From assembly GCA_964636275.1 (NCBI GenBank), contig CAZWRN010000010.1, forward strand, positions 1 through 48,855: a stretch of DNA of 48,855 nt. The letters run 5' to 3'. The DNA comes from CAZWRN01 sp964636275. GTDB taxonomy: Bacteria > Patescibacteriota > Microgenomatia > Daviesbacterales > UBA10151. How positions within the stretch are numbered: the first letter of the stretch is position 1; the number at the start of each line of letters is the position of its first letter. This document shows, in pieces, positions 1-7,804 of this stretch. The notes beneath the pieces were generated by a model. It was not told the origin of the DNA. It saw nothing but the letters and a program-made list of their open reading frames with translations, and did no database searches. The translations under genes were made by a program, and so were the position numbers.

Positions 1-802
1 AATCAGTTGTCACCTCCGGAATATATTCAAACTTTTGTCTTGACTGTCCAATCCCCAATCCAAACAAACCTCCCGATCCTAAAGCTATTAAAACCTGTGA
101 TATATGATAAGTATATCCCTGCGGATCAGAAAAAGGATCTAAAAAGGCTAACACCCGTTGTTTACGATAAGGAGTTGATAAAATAAAACCAATTGCGGCT
201 AAAATAGCAAACGGAATCATTCCTGTCAGATATTTCAGCTTGGCCCCGGCAAAAATATACATTGTCAGAGCGGTCAGAAAATAAACGACTACAGAACCCA
301 GATCTTTTTGTAATACCCCGACTATCAGCGACACTGCACCGACAACCAAAATAAATGGGCCGTTTTTAATCTTTTTTTCAAATAAAGCAGCAAAAAAAAT
401 AATACTCGCCAGCTTGATGATTTCGGCCGGCTGGACTGTAACCGGACCAACTTTTAACCAGCGATGAGCTCCTCCGGCATTAACTCCAAACTCTGGTATG
501 AATACTGCCACCAACAAGATAAAAGAGATGATTAAAAAAGGCAAAGCAATCTTTTTCAAATGATGAAAGTTAAATTTTGAGAAAAAAAACAAAGCACCTG
601 AGCCAAGCAAAACCCAGATCAGCTGTTGCCGGATGTAAAAATATTTATTTCCAAAATCCTTAAATGCCTGCACAACTGATGAGTCATAGACCATAACCAG
701 ACCAAAGGTAACCAGAATAGCCACGATCATCAACAAACCAAAATCAACATGATTTTGCTTTGGGGTGGAAACAGTGTGAATAGGTCGGGCGAAACGGCGC
801 AT
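1..802 (-). CDS. ftsW: FtsW-like lipid II polymerase / SEDS protein (C-terminus cut by window edge)
   Basis: This is the open frame on the minus strand from an ATG at 802 to the left edge; the 3' end is outside the window. SEDS proteins polymerise lipid II into septal peptidoglycan with a partner class B PBP, here probably the FtsI encoded upstream. The translation starts MRRFARPIHT, then has a first membrane segment (GLLMIVAILVTFGLVMVYDSS). It shows the family signatures GGAHRWL, VQPAEIIKLA and KDLGS, and a long conserved stretch around PYRKQRVLAFLDPF and the following GLFGLGIGQS. About 267 codons are present of a usual 360-400. It is the last dcw gene seen, 59 bp downstream of mraY. RodA is the main alternative, but dcw position favours FtsW. 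Confidence 0.93.
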   Translation of the reverse strand, partial: MRRFARPIHTVSTPKQNHVDFGLLMIVAILVTFGLVMVYDSSVVQAFKDFGNKYFYIRQQLIWVLLGSGALFFFSKFNFHHLKKIALPFLIISFILLVAVFIPEFGVNAGGAHRWLKVGPVTVQPAEIIKLASIIFFAALFEKKIKNGPFILVVGAVSLIVGVLQKDLGSVVVYFLTALTMYIFAGAKLKYLTGMIPFAILAAIGFILSTPYRKQRVLAFLDPFSDPQGYTYHISQVLIALGSGGLFGLGIGQSRQKFEYIPEVTTD

Positions 803-829
803 GTTTAGATTATAAACGAAGTAGGAGAG

Positions 830-856
830 GTATCAGAAGTATCAAAAGTATCAAAG
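830..856. repeat. Three tandem 9-bp units between mraY and ftsW
   Basis: The gap between mraY and ftsW contains three consecutive 9-bp units on the plus strand: GTATCAGAA, GTATCAAAA and GTATCAAAG. On the transcribed strand this reads as repeated TTTTGATAC words. No hairpin or promoter is obvious, and function is unknown. Confidence 0.75.
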
Positions 857-861
857 GCCTA

Positions 862-1869
862 TTATTTAAGTAAAGACAGCCATAAACCAAAAATTGCAAA
901 GATAGCGCCAGCCAGCCAAAATCGTGCCACTATTTTTGGCTCTTCCCAACCAATAAATTTAAAATACATATGTATGGGAGCCAAAGGAAATAACTTTCTT
1001 TTTAACAATTTTTTACTTAATATCTGAAGTAATGATGACAACAAAATAATAATATATATTCCGCAAATTATCGCCAATCCAATGATTTTACCAGTCGACA
1101 ATCCAACTACAGCCAAAGTAGCACCAAATGCCAAAGATCCGGCATCCCCAAGATAAATTCGAGCCGGATAAACATTGAAATACAGATAAGCTATCAAAGT
1201 TCCAATCCACACTCCCACAAAAATAGACAATGGCTGGTTAAATACCGAATGGGCCAAAACCAAAAAAGCAAATAAACAAATGGTCAGTAATCCGGTCGAC
1301 AACCCGTCCAAACCGTCTGAAATATTGTAGGCGTTGGAAAAAGAGACAATAATAAATGCGGCTAAAGGAACATACCACCAACCAATAATGAAATTATCAA
1401 TTCCCGGGATATATAGATTGTTTATCCCTGACATACTATATAACATGAAAGCAGCAATGACTGCAAAAATGGTTTGAAATAAAAAAATTGTTCTCCTGCT
1501 CAAACCATGAAATTTACCACTTCTTTTAGTTATCAACCATTTAACATCATCCACAAGTCCTAATGCTCCAAATGATAACAAGGTAAAAAGCGGAATAATT
1601 AAACTTTTTAGATCCACTAACGGTACAAAATAAGCATACAGACTAGTCAAACCTGTTAGGACTAAAATAAGTAATATCCCCCCACCACTTGGTGTAGTTT
1701 CATCATCCTTCATCAACTGATCGTGAATCGGGGTTTCTGAACCAAATTTATGTAAATTGGTATGTTTTTCATATTTTCGTTTTAAAAAAAACAGCAGATC
1801 AATAAATGGAACTATTAAAAACGCAGTCACAACAAAGGCAATCAGCACCAGACCTAAAAGTTCTAGCAT
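862..1869 (-). CDS. mraY: Phospho-N-acetylmuramoyl-pentapeptide transferase MraY
   Basis: This integral-membrane enzyme moves phospho-MurNAc-pentapeptide from UDP to undecaprenyl phosphate, making lipid I at the cytoplasmic membrane. The 335 residues contain about ten hydrophobic segments. The family motifs are visible: GLVDDVKW (about residue 105, aspartate pair), NAYNISDGLDGLSTG (about 180) and YPARIYLGDAGSLAFG (about 235). The near-C-terminal motif reads APIHMYFKFIGWEEP, followed by VARFW. The family usually has three consecutive histidines here, whereas this protein has H-M-Y, so two of three are replaced. The start at 1869 is 3 nt after the murF-like stop (stop at 1872-1874), which suggests translational coupling. 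Family assignment is secure; full activity with the altered histidine motif is not. Confidence 0.95.
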   Translation of the reverse strand: MLELLGLVLIAFVVTAFLIVPFIDLLFFLKRKYEKHTNLHKFGSETPIHDQLMKDDETTPSGGGILLILVLTGLTSLYAYFVPLVDLKSLIIPLFTLLSFGALGLVDDVKWLITKRSGKFHGLSRRTIFLFQTIFAVIAAFMLYSMSGINNLYIPGIDNFIIGWWYVPLAAFIIVSFSNAYNISDGLDGLSTGLLTICLFAFLVLAHSVFNQPLSIFVGVWIGTLIAYLYFNVYPARIYLGDAGSLAFGATLAVVGLSTGKIIGLAIICGIYIIILLSSLLQILSKKLLKRKLFPLAPIHMYFKFIGWEEPKIVARFWLAGAIFAIFGLWLSLLK

Positions 1870-1871
1870 AA

Positions 1872-3098
1872 TTATATAGTACTCTTTTTCCCCTCAATTT
1901 TCTTGACTATTTCATCCATTCGGCTACTCTCATCTCCTTTTACAAGTACTAAATCTCCCTTGCCTATAATTTTCAAAAGCCTGGTTATCATACTTTGATT
2001 GGATAAATTTTCCTCCAAACGACCTTCATAAAAGCCTAGTTTCTTTAGCTCGTCTGAAGTATGCAAGGCATCTCCACCCCCGGATAAGATTATATCCACA
2101 TGTTCTCTAAACAATTTTTGCCCAAGTTCACGGTGAACTTTCTCTGAACTATCCCCTAATCCTTTCATTTCACCAGCCACCACAATTCGCCGTCTGGCCG
2201 GTAGTTTATTTAATACCTCTAAAGCATCTGTCCAGCTGCTAAAATCACCTCCCAATGTATCATCCAAAACCGTCGCCCCTCCAAAACCTTCAACTAACTG
2301 AAGCCGATGCTCGATGATATCCAACTTTTCAAAAGATTTCTTAATCGATGTCAGAGGGACTCCATTCTGAACTGCCAAAGTAGCCGCTGCCAAAAGCGCA
2401 TTTAGCTGATTTTTTCCAAGTAAACGGGTCGTGATCTCTACCCTTTCTACACCATAGTTGAGTTCAAAAATAGTTTGAGCCTGAAAAACCCTGATATTGC
2501 CAGCCCAAACGTGACAAAACTCTTTTTCGTAGCCAAAAAACCAACAGTTAGTCTCGTCTTTAGAATCATCATCTGAAGCATGCGCCTCACCAATTTTACG
2601 AATCGCGATATCATGCCAGTTGGCGATTAATACACCTTTTCTACCCATTCCATCAATCATTGTTTCTAAAAATTGCAGATACTGCATTTTTGTATTATTT
2701 AGTATCGAACTATTCTCACTTTTAGTATCCTGTGGTGGACTACCAGCGGCGATTATTGTTTGAGGTTGTATAAAACTAAACACCATCGGGTCATAAAGAT
2801 AGGCATCATCAGGGATCGAAAAGATCGCTTTTTCGGTATTTTTATTGATTTTCAGCATGGTTGAAGCAATATGCGACTGCCAGGTAGTGTCTTCACCAGT
2901 CATAACCGAAGCAAAAGCTGCCATTTTTTCTGATAACGCCATTTCAGCCGCTCTAGCAGTAGTCGAATTAATCCCCGGTCCAAAAACAAACACCACCTTT
3001 TCAGGTGGAATAAATTTGGAAAATTGTCGCATTAAAAACAATTTCACCTTTTGTGAATGTTTTTTGATAAAACTAACTTTATTGATCTCGATACTCAT
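1872..3098 (-). CDS. MurF-like Mur ligase with degenerate P-loop
   Basis: MurF adds D-Ala-D-Ala to UDP-MurNAc-tripeptide in the cytoplasm. The C-terminal half is MurF-like: LLGKNQLNALLAAATLA in the middle domain, EHRLQLVEGFGGATVLDD at the domain junction, RRIVVAGEMKGLG, and VLVKGDESSRMDEIVKKI at the end. The ATP site is not normal. Where Mur ligases have GTxGKTT, this protein reads FGPGINSTTARA (about residues 38-50), with Asn at the lysine position. The YNANP stretch after the aspartates reads TLGGDFSSW instead. The N-terminal UDP-binding domain is missing (408 residues against about 450, P-loop near 38 instead of about 110). The ATG overlaps the stop of the MurB-like gene (ATGA). It is either a pseudo-enzyme or a strongly altered ligase; there is no frameshift. 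Confidence 0.8.
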   Translation of the reverse strand: MSIEINKVSFIKKHSQKVKLFLMRQFSKFIPPEKVVFVFGPGINSTTARAAEMALSEKMAAFASVMTGEDTTWQSHIASTMLKINKNTEKAIFSIPDDAYLYDPMVFSFIQPQTIIAAGSPPQDTKSENSSILNNTKMQYLQFLETMIDGMGRKGVLIANWHDIAIRKIGEAHASDDDSKDETNCWFFGYEKEFCHVWAGNIRVFQAQTIFELNYGVERVEITTRLLGKNQLNALLAAATLAVQNGVPLTSIKKSFEKLDIIEHRLQLVEGFGGATVLDDTLGGDFSSWTDALEVLNKLPARRRIVVAGEMKGLGDSSEKVHRELGQKLFREHVDIILSGGGDALHTSDELKKLGFYEGRLEENLSNQSMITRLLKIIGKGDLVLVKGDESSRMDEIVKKIEGKKSTI

Positions 3099-3730
3099 AG
3101 CATCTGAATTGACTTAACTCTGACCACAACCGATAAAACTACCTGTTTTTTGGGGTTAAATTCCAAAATATTTACCTCCTCAATAACCCCTTTTTCCCAA
3201 ACTTTAATGTGCTCAATCATACCTTGTATCCCAAATTCAGTCGACAAAACTTCTCCGATGGTAAATTTTTCGACCGAAGCAAAAACCGGTTGAACAAGCT
3301 TACTCTTTTCAAAATAGTCTTGCAATTCTTTTAAACAAACTCCGGAATCTATTTCCAATGAAACCTGATCAATACCCATCGATCCTATAACAAATTTACC
3401 TTTTATAGCACTTATTTTAATTTGGTGGGTACGATTTTTTATCACCAGGCCATCTATTTTTTTGGCTCTTTTTGGCGCCTCTATCGTATCATATCCTAGA
3501 ACTTTAAAAGATATGCCGAGCTCTAAAGCGGTATCCAAAGCTCGCTGTAATTCTAATTGATTGGTAGCAATATAAAAAGCTTCAGCTGGAAGATCCAGTT
3601 GACTACCCGTATGGTAATGCAAACTCTCTTCTAACTTAATCCGGTTTTCTCCCAACTCATTTCGTAATAAATCCAACTTTTTATCATCTAAACTGGTACT
3701 CTTGTTTGGATAAACAGCTGCTTTAGTCAT
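3095..3730 (-). CDS. MurB-like FAD-binding-domain protein, truncated and degenerate
   Basis: Residues about 45-150 resemble the N-terminal FAD-binding domain of UDP-N-acetylenolpyruvoylglucosamine reductase (MurB). Seen are EAFYIATNQLELQRALDTA, ELGISFKVLG and DGLVIKNRT. The nucleotide-binding GGGSN that should follow VLG is replaced by YDTIEAPKR. The conserved glycine-rich PGTVGGA/MNAG segment and the whole C-terminal substrate domain are absent: 211 residues against about 300. FAD binding and catalysis therefore look unlikely. It sits inside the dcw cluster, 35 bp after murE, and its TGA overlaps the next gene's ATG. It could be a relic retained for another role, such as a scaffold for neighbouring Mur proteins. 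The MurB relationship is my reading of pattern, not a search result. Confidence 0.55.
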   Translation of the reverse strand: MTKAAVYPNKSTSLDDKKLDLLRNELGENRIKLEESLHYHTGSQLDLPAEAFYIATNQLELQRALDTALELGISFKVLGYDTIEAPKRAKKIDGLVIKNRTHQIKISAIKGKFVIGSMGIDQVSLEIDSGVCLKELQDYFEKSKLVQPVFASVEKFTIGEVLSTEFGIQGMIEHIKVWEKGVIEEVNILEFNPKKQVVLSVVVRVKSIQML

Positions 3731-3765
3731 TGGTTAAATTGTGGCAAAAATACTTTGGATATAAT

Positions 3766-4980
3766 TTATTTTGCTCTTAACGCCTTCTGGACAGCTTCAT
3801 GATCTGACCAAGGCTCTTCAAATTTTCCGCTATAATTCATGCTTTTTTCATGCCCTTTACCAAAAATACCCACGGTATCGCCCTTTTTAGCTAGTTTATT
3901 GATCGCCATCTCGATCGCTTTACCTCTGTCCCCTTCAATATAAACATTTCTACCCAGCTCACCTTTGGCTTTTTGCGCTCCTTCTAAAATTTGGGCATTA
4001 ATCTGATCAAGCTCTCCTCGGGGATCTTCTGCGGTAATCACGGTCAGATCAGCATATCTAGCCGAAATCTCACCCATTAAAGCGCGCTTTTCGACATCCC
4101 TGGCTCCAGCTGCACCAAATACAGCGATCAAACGGCCAGTAGTCAACGGTTTCAAAGCTTGTAAAGCTTCTTTTAAGGCGTTCGGGGTGTGGGCAAAATC
4201 AACAATTATTTTGATACCCCGGCTATTTTGGATCTCATTCATTCGCCCGTCGAGTGAAGAAAAATGTTCTAAAGTCTGCTTAATTATTTTTGAATCAACA
4301 TCAAAATGAACTGCCACTGCTGAAGCTGCTAAAGCATTGAGTACATTGTATTGCCCAGGAATTGCCAGTTTAAATGGAAATTTGACCGGATTAAAATCCG
4401 CCTGCTTGGTCAATCCAAAGCTAACAACTTTGCCTGAGGTCAATCCGCGCAACCTGCCATAGTGATCTTCCGCTCTGTTTAAAATAGCTAGTTTAACCTG
4501 TTTTATTAATTTAGATTTGGCCTGAAAATAATTTTCCCAGGTTTTATGATAATCCAGATGCTCATGAGTAATATTGGTAATTACACCAACATCAAAATGC
4601 ACCCCCCAAGCGCGGTATTGATCGAGTCCGTGGGAAGTTACCTCTAAAACCAACATCTCCTCCCCGGCCTGAGTAGCCATTTTAATAAATTTTTGCAACA
4701 TCATCGGATCAGGATTGGTCACATGAAAGCCAGTATCATAGCTTTTCCCAGCAATTTCAGCATTAATTGTAGAAACCATCGAGACCTTTTTTCCAGCGGC
4801 TTTCAATATCTGATAGATCATATTTACTGTAGTTGTTTTGCCATCAGTACCTGTTACTCCAATAACAGTCATTTTCCGCGATGGAAATCCATATAAAATA
4901 TTGGCTAAAACAGCTGTCGGTAAATGACGAAATAAATTAACTGCTTTTTGAGGAATTACTTTGCGTATCAGTCTTTTCAT
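3766..4980 (-). CDS. murE: MurE-like UDP-MurNAc-tripeptide synthetase, lacking the N-terminal domain
   Basis: MurE adds the third stem-peptide residue in the cytoplasm. Visible signatures are the intact P-loop VTGTDGKTTTV (about residue 42), EVTSHGLDQ (about 112), ITNITHEHLDYH (about 135), GRMNEI, VDFAHTPNALKEAL and a C-terminal GKGHEKSM followed by PWSDHEAV. The substrate-selecting loop reads AEDPRGELD. DNPR at this place is typical of meso-diaminopimelate enzymes, so EDPR hints at DAP but does not prove it. The P-loop is near residue 42 instead of about 110, and total length is 404 instead of about 490. The first domain, which binds the UDP-MurNAc part, is therefore essentially missing. This is the only Mur ligase in the window with an intact ATP site. 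Confidence 0.92.
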   Translation of the reverse strand: MKRLIRKVIPQKAVNLFRHLPTAVLANILYGFPSRKMTVIGVTGTDGKTTTVNMIYQILKAAGKKVSMVSTINAEIAGKSYDTGFHVTNPDPMMLQKFIKMATQAGEEMLVLEVTSHGLDQYRAWGVHFDVGVITNITHEHLDYHKTWENYFQAKSKLIKQVKLAILNRAEDHYGRLRGLTSGKVVSFGLTKQADFNPVKFPFKLAIPGQYNVLNALAASAVAVHFDVDSKIIKQTLEHFSSLDGRMNEIQNSRGIKIIVDFAHTPNALKEALQALKPLTTGRLIAVFGAAGARDVEKRALMGEISARYADLTVITAEDPRGELDQINAQILEGAQKAKGELGRNVYIEGDRGKAIEMAINKLAKKGDTVGIFGKGHEKSMNYSGKFEEPWSDHEAVQKALRAK

Positions 4981-5020
4981 TGATGATCAATATACCAAAT
5001 CAGATTTATTCTAAAAAGGG

Positions 5021-6868
5021 TCAATTTTTAATACCAGCCTGCACGCTTGGAGGAATACCGTAGTAGGTAAAAAGCTCTTTGGTGATCTCAAAAAAAGTCG
5101 GGGCGGCGGTATCTGCTCCATAAATTGAACTGGTTGGCTGATCATACCTGACTAGCATCACAAATTTAGGATCATTGGCGGGCGCAAATCCAATAAAAGA
5201 GGCAATTGTCTTGGTAGCATCATAATGACCAGCTACTGGAATCTGAGCCGTACCCGTTTTTCCTGCAATCTGATAATTTTCAATACCAGCTTTTTTCTTA
5301 TAAAATTGAGATTCCCCTTGATCCACCGCCTGAATCATCATTTCAGTCACCTGTTTAGTTGTTTCGGGTTTTAAAGGATTACCGATCACCCTTGGCGCAA
5401 TCACATGTTTTTTTTCACCATCAGTAATTGTATCGACAATGTGCGGCTCATACATTACCCCTCCATTGGCAATCGCTGCCACAGCTCTGACGAGTTGTAG
5501 ACCTGTGACTGATATACCTTGACCAAAAGTGGCGGTTGCTAGATCAATCTCTTTCCAATCTTTTAATGGACGAATATCTGGCGATTGTTCATCTTGTAAA
5601 TCAACTCCAGTCACTGAACCAAAACCAAACTGGCGAATATAATCAAACAGTTTTTCCTGACCCATTTTTCTCCCAACATACACCATTCCCGTATTATCTG
5701 AATGAATAATCACATCAGTCATCGTCGGATTTTCCTGATATTTGTTGTTCCAGGTTCTAATCGTATAATCTGCCACTTTTAAAGGGCCGTTGCAGATATC
5801 ACATTTTGTCTCTGGAGTCACCAATCCTTCATTAATACCAGCTGCCATAACTAGTACTTTAAAAGTTGAACCAGGCTCATAAGCATCAGCTGTCAGCGGA
5901 TTGCGAAGATTCTGCCGAGGATAAAGCCAAGATTTAGTCGGATCATAACTTGGATATGATGCCATCGCCAAAATAGCACCATCTTTGGGATCCATTATCA
6001 CCGCCGACGCCCCTTTTGCACCATATCGCACCATTCCTTTCTGAAGGGAGCTCTCAACCATTCTTTGTATAGCCCGATCGATATGTAATTTGAGAGTTTT
6101 TCCCGGCTTAGGATCTTTAGAAGTAAACTGACCAATCAGTATCGGCAATCCCAAAGCATCTTTTTCCTGAGTTAAAGACCCTGGCTTACCTTTTAATTCA
6201 CCATTGTAATAACCTTCTACCCCCCCATAACCAATGTCCTCACCATATTCATCTGAACCAACAAACCCCATGATATGTGCTGATGAGGATCCCTCTGGAT
6301 AAAATCGTTTGGTGCCTGAATCAAAACCAAGTCCAGTCAACGAAAAATCCTCAATCCTGCGTTTCAAGGAATTGTCCACCTTCCTATTTAGATTGACCCA
6401 AAACAGATCTTTATTGAGCAAATTAAAAAAATAATCCTGCCTTTCCTGAAGATCAACTTTTTCTTCCTCAGGGGTAGCCGCAATAGTGGCTGTCTGGGTT
6501 GCCAGTTTTTTGTCCTCTTCTTTGAAAAGTTCTGCCAATTTTAGTGCAGCGTCTTTTTTATATCTGATGATCTTTTCCATATCCTGGGACTGCAAATTTT
6601 CTAATGTTATCTCAGTTTTGGGTAGAAATGACTGATTAATAATCCGCGGTTGGGCAAACAGTGTATAAGCAGGCTCACTCGAGACCAGTACTGAACCATC
6701 CGAAAATTGAATCTCCCCTCGAGGCGCAATCATCTCTTTGGTCAAAAATCGTTGACTTTCAGCTTTGGCAGTCAACATGTCACCTTGAACAATCTGCCAA
6801 TAAAACAACCTCAGTAAAATAAGAGAAAACATACCAATGTAGATCAACTTAATAACTTGAAAGCGCAT
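5021..6868 (-). CDS. ftsI: Class B penicillin-binding protein, FtsI/PBP3 type
   Basis: This is the septal D,D-transpeptidase that cross-links peptidoglycan outside the membrane. The 615 residues begin with a short cytoplasmic tail and one membrane anchor (about residues 7-27, IYIGMFSLILLRLFYW), followed by the PBP dimerisation region with RFYPEGSSSAHIMGFVG. The transpeptidase domain carries all three active-site motifs: STFK (in YEPGSTFKVLVMAAG), SDN (in HSDNTGMVYVG) and KTG (in IAGKTGTAQIP). No PASTA domain follows. A charged, alanine-rich insertion near residues 115-145 is unusual. The gene ends in TGA, one of several showing that UGA is a stop in this genome. It is followed 40 bp later by murE. 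Confidence 0.96.
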   Translation of the reverse strand: MRFQVIKLIYIGMFSLILLRLFYWQIVQGDMLTAKAESQRFLTKEMIAPRGEIQFSDGSVLVSSEPAYTLFAQPRIINQSFLPKTEITLENLQSQDMEKIIRYKKDAALKLAELFKEEDKKLATQTATIAATPEEEKVDLQERQDYFFNLLNKDLFWVNLNRKVDNSLKRRIEDFSLTGLGFDSGTKRFYPEGSSSAHIMGFVGSDEYGEDIGYGGVEGYYNGELKGKPGSLTQEKDALGLPILIGQFTSKDPKPGKTLKLHIDRAIQRMVESSLQKGMVRYGAKGASAVIMDPKDGAILAMASYPSYDPTKSWLYPRQNLRNPLTADAYEPGSTFKVLVMAAGINEGLVTPETKCDICNGPLKVADYTIRTWNNKYQENPTMTDVIIHSDNTGMVYVGRKMGQEKLFDYIRQFGFGSVTGVDLQDEQSPDIRPLKDWKEIDLATATFGQGISVTGLQLVRAVAAIANGGVMYEPHIVDTITDGEKKHVIAPRVIGNPLKPETTKQVTEMMIQAVDQGESQFYKKKAGIENYQIAGKTGTAQIPVAGHYDATKTIASFIGFAPANDPKFVMLVRYDQPTSSIYGADTAAPTFFEITKELFTYYGIPPSVQAGIKN

Positions 6869-6882
6869 ATATGATTGAAGTT

Positions 6883-6937
6883 AGATGTTTGAATTTGGGA
6901 AATAGAAAATGATATCAGCTTCCCGCATCCAACATCT
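6883..6937. repeat. Imperfect inverted repeat between ftsL-like and ftsI
   Basis: Plus-strand arms 6883-6900 (AGATGTTTGAATTTGGGA) and 6921-6937 (reverse complement AGATGTTGGATGCGGGA) can pair across a 20-nt loop. It sits in the only large gap of the dcw operon core. It could form an RNA hairpin that affects processing or relative expression of ftsL and ftsI. Confidence 0.65.
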
Positions 6938-6957
6938 AGTCATTGTATCAAAGAATA

Positions 6958-7266
6958 CTAATGATTGAGTGCGATACCGTTATCAGACACGTATTCGATA
7001 GTTTGAATTTTACCAAAACCCAATTTTTGTGAAGCTTCGTCAATCTCAGCTAAAGATTTTCTTTCAGCTATTTTTTTCTCTAACAACTCGTTTTCCAACT
7101 GAATCGCATTTTTAGTTCTTTCCAGCTGTGCAATCTGTTCACCAACCGTAGCTAGTCGGTTCATAGACCAGATAGTCAGCACGGTGACAAATAACACCAT
7201 CAGAGCCAAGACTAAAATCAGTTGATATTTGGCTTTAGTACTACTTAATAGGTATAGGATCGGCAT
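6958..7266 (-). CDS. ftsL: FtsL/DivIC-like septum protein
   Basis: The 102-residue protein has one membrane segment (about residues 15-33, LILVLALMVLFVTVLTIW). It is followed by a heptad-rich helix (EQIAQLERTKNAIQLENELLEKKIAER) and a short tail with KLGFGK. This is the layout of FtsL and DivIC, bitopic proteins that bridge FtsQ/DivIB to FtsW-FtsI. Sequence is poorly conserved in the family, so assignment rests on topology and on position between mraZ and ftsI. It overlaps mraZ by 26 bp. Normally rsmH lies between the two, so the overlap marks a deletion of rsmH from this place. Confidence 0.75.
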   Translation of the reverse strand: MPILYLLSSTKAKYQLILVLALMVLFVTVLTIWSMNRLATVGEQIAQLERTKNAIQLENELLEKKIAERKSLAEIDEASQKLGFGKIQTIEYVSDNGIALNH

Positions 7267-7648
7267 GGTCTTCTAGAACTTTCTGATAGTCACTGTCTTC
7301 CCATATTTCAAAATGGTCGCCAGCGCCTACTATTACGATTTGCTCTTTTAGGTGTGCTCTTTCTACCATCGCCTCAGGGATAATAAATCTTCCCTGTCCG
7401 TCGAGAACGCAGGTATCGGCAGAAGAGAAAAAAATCCGTCTTTCTCTTCGACCTGAAGTACTTAGGAGGTCTTGCTCAAGCCTCTTTCCGGCCTCTTTTT
7501 CCCAATCTTGTGTCTTAAATCCCCATATTCCACCATCAAAACCCTCAATCAGGTAAATTACTCCGTCTGTAACCTCCTGCCTGAATTTTTTTGGTAAAAC
7601 AATCCTGTTTTTGCCAGAAAATGTGGTAATAAACCGTCCTAGAAACAT
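7241..7648 (-). CDS. mraZ: Transcriptional regulator MraZ
   Basis: MraZ is an AbrB-fold DNA-binding protein that represses the dcw operon it heads. The 135 residues match the family length and show two SpoVT/AbrB-like repeats. The first is near residue 5 (GRFITTFSGKNRIVLPKKFR). The second is near residue 85 (CVLDGQGRFIIPEAMVERA). IVGAGDHFEIWEDSDYQ follows near the C-terminus. It is the first gene of the minus-strand dcw cluster, with a promoter-like sequence and direct repeats just upstream (7681-7740). Confidence 0.95.
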   Translation of the reverse strand: MFLGRFITTFSGKNRIVLPKKFRQEVTDGVIYLIEGFDGGIWGFKTQDWEKEAGKRLEQDLLSTSGRRERRIFFSSADTCVLDGQGRFIIPEAMVERAHLKEQIVIVGAGDHFEIWEDSDYQKVLEDHADPIPIK

Positions 7649-7680
7649 ATTTCTTAGACAGTTTTTACCCTTATTTAACC

Positions 7681-7709
7681 ATTTTGCACCATCGTGAAAA
7701 GAATGTCAA
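7681..7709 (-). promoter_or_regulatory. Candidate sigma70-type promoter of mraZ/dcw operon
   Basis: On the minus strand a perfect -35 TTGACA (7709-7704) is followed by a 17-nt spacer and CAAAAT (7686-7681, four of six matches to TATAAT). The mraZ ATG is about 32 nt beyond the -10 box. No strong Shine-Dalgarno sequence lies near the ATG. Confidence 0.55.
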
Positions 7710-7740
7710 TACAAAGTGAACCCGAAACTGTGAAAAGAAT
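7694..7740. repeat. Direct repeats upstream of mraZ, possible operator
   Basis: The 11-bp word GTGAAAAGAAT occurs at 7694-7704 and 7730-7740, with a related GTGAA at 7716-7720 between them. The first copy overlaps the -35 box. MraZ proteins bind tandem short boxes upstream of their own gene, so these repeats are candidate MraZ sites. They do not match the TGGGN boxes known from proteobacteria. Confidence 0.45.
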
Positions 7741-7804
7741 AACTAGAGGACAACAAAATTTCTAATAATGATTTTCTTACTGGATGATTATGTTGTTTAA
7801 CAAT

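Noticed and set aside
7694..7740. Classical TGGGN-type MraZ boxes
   Set aside because: The repeats present do not match that word, so I list them only as candidate operators.
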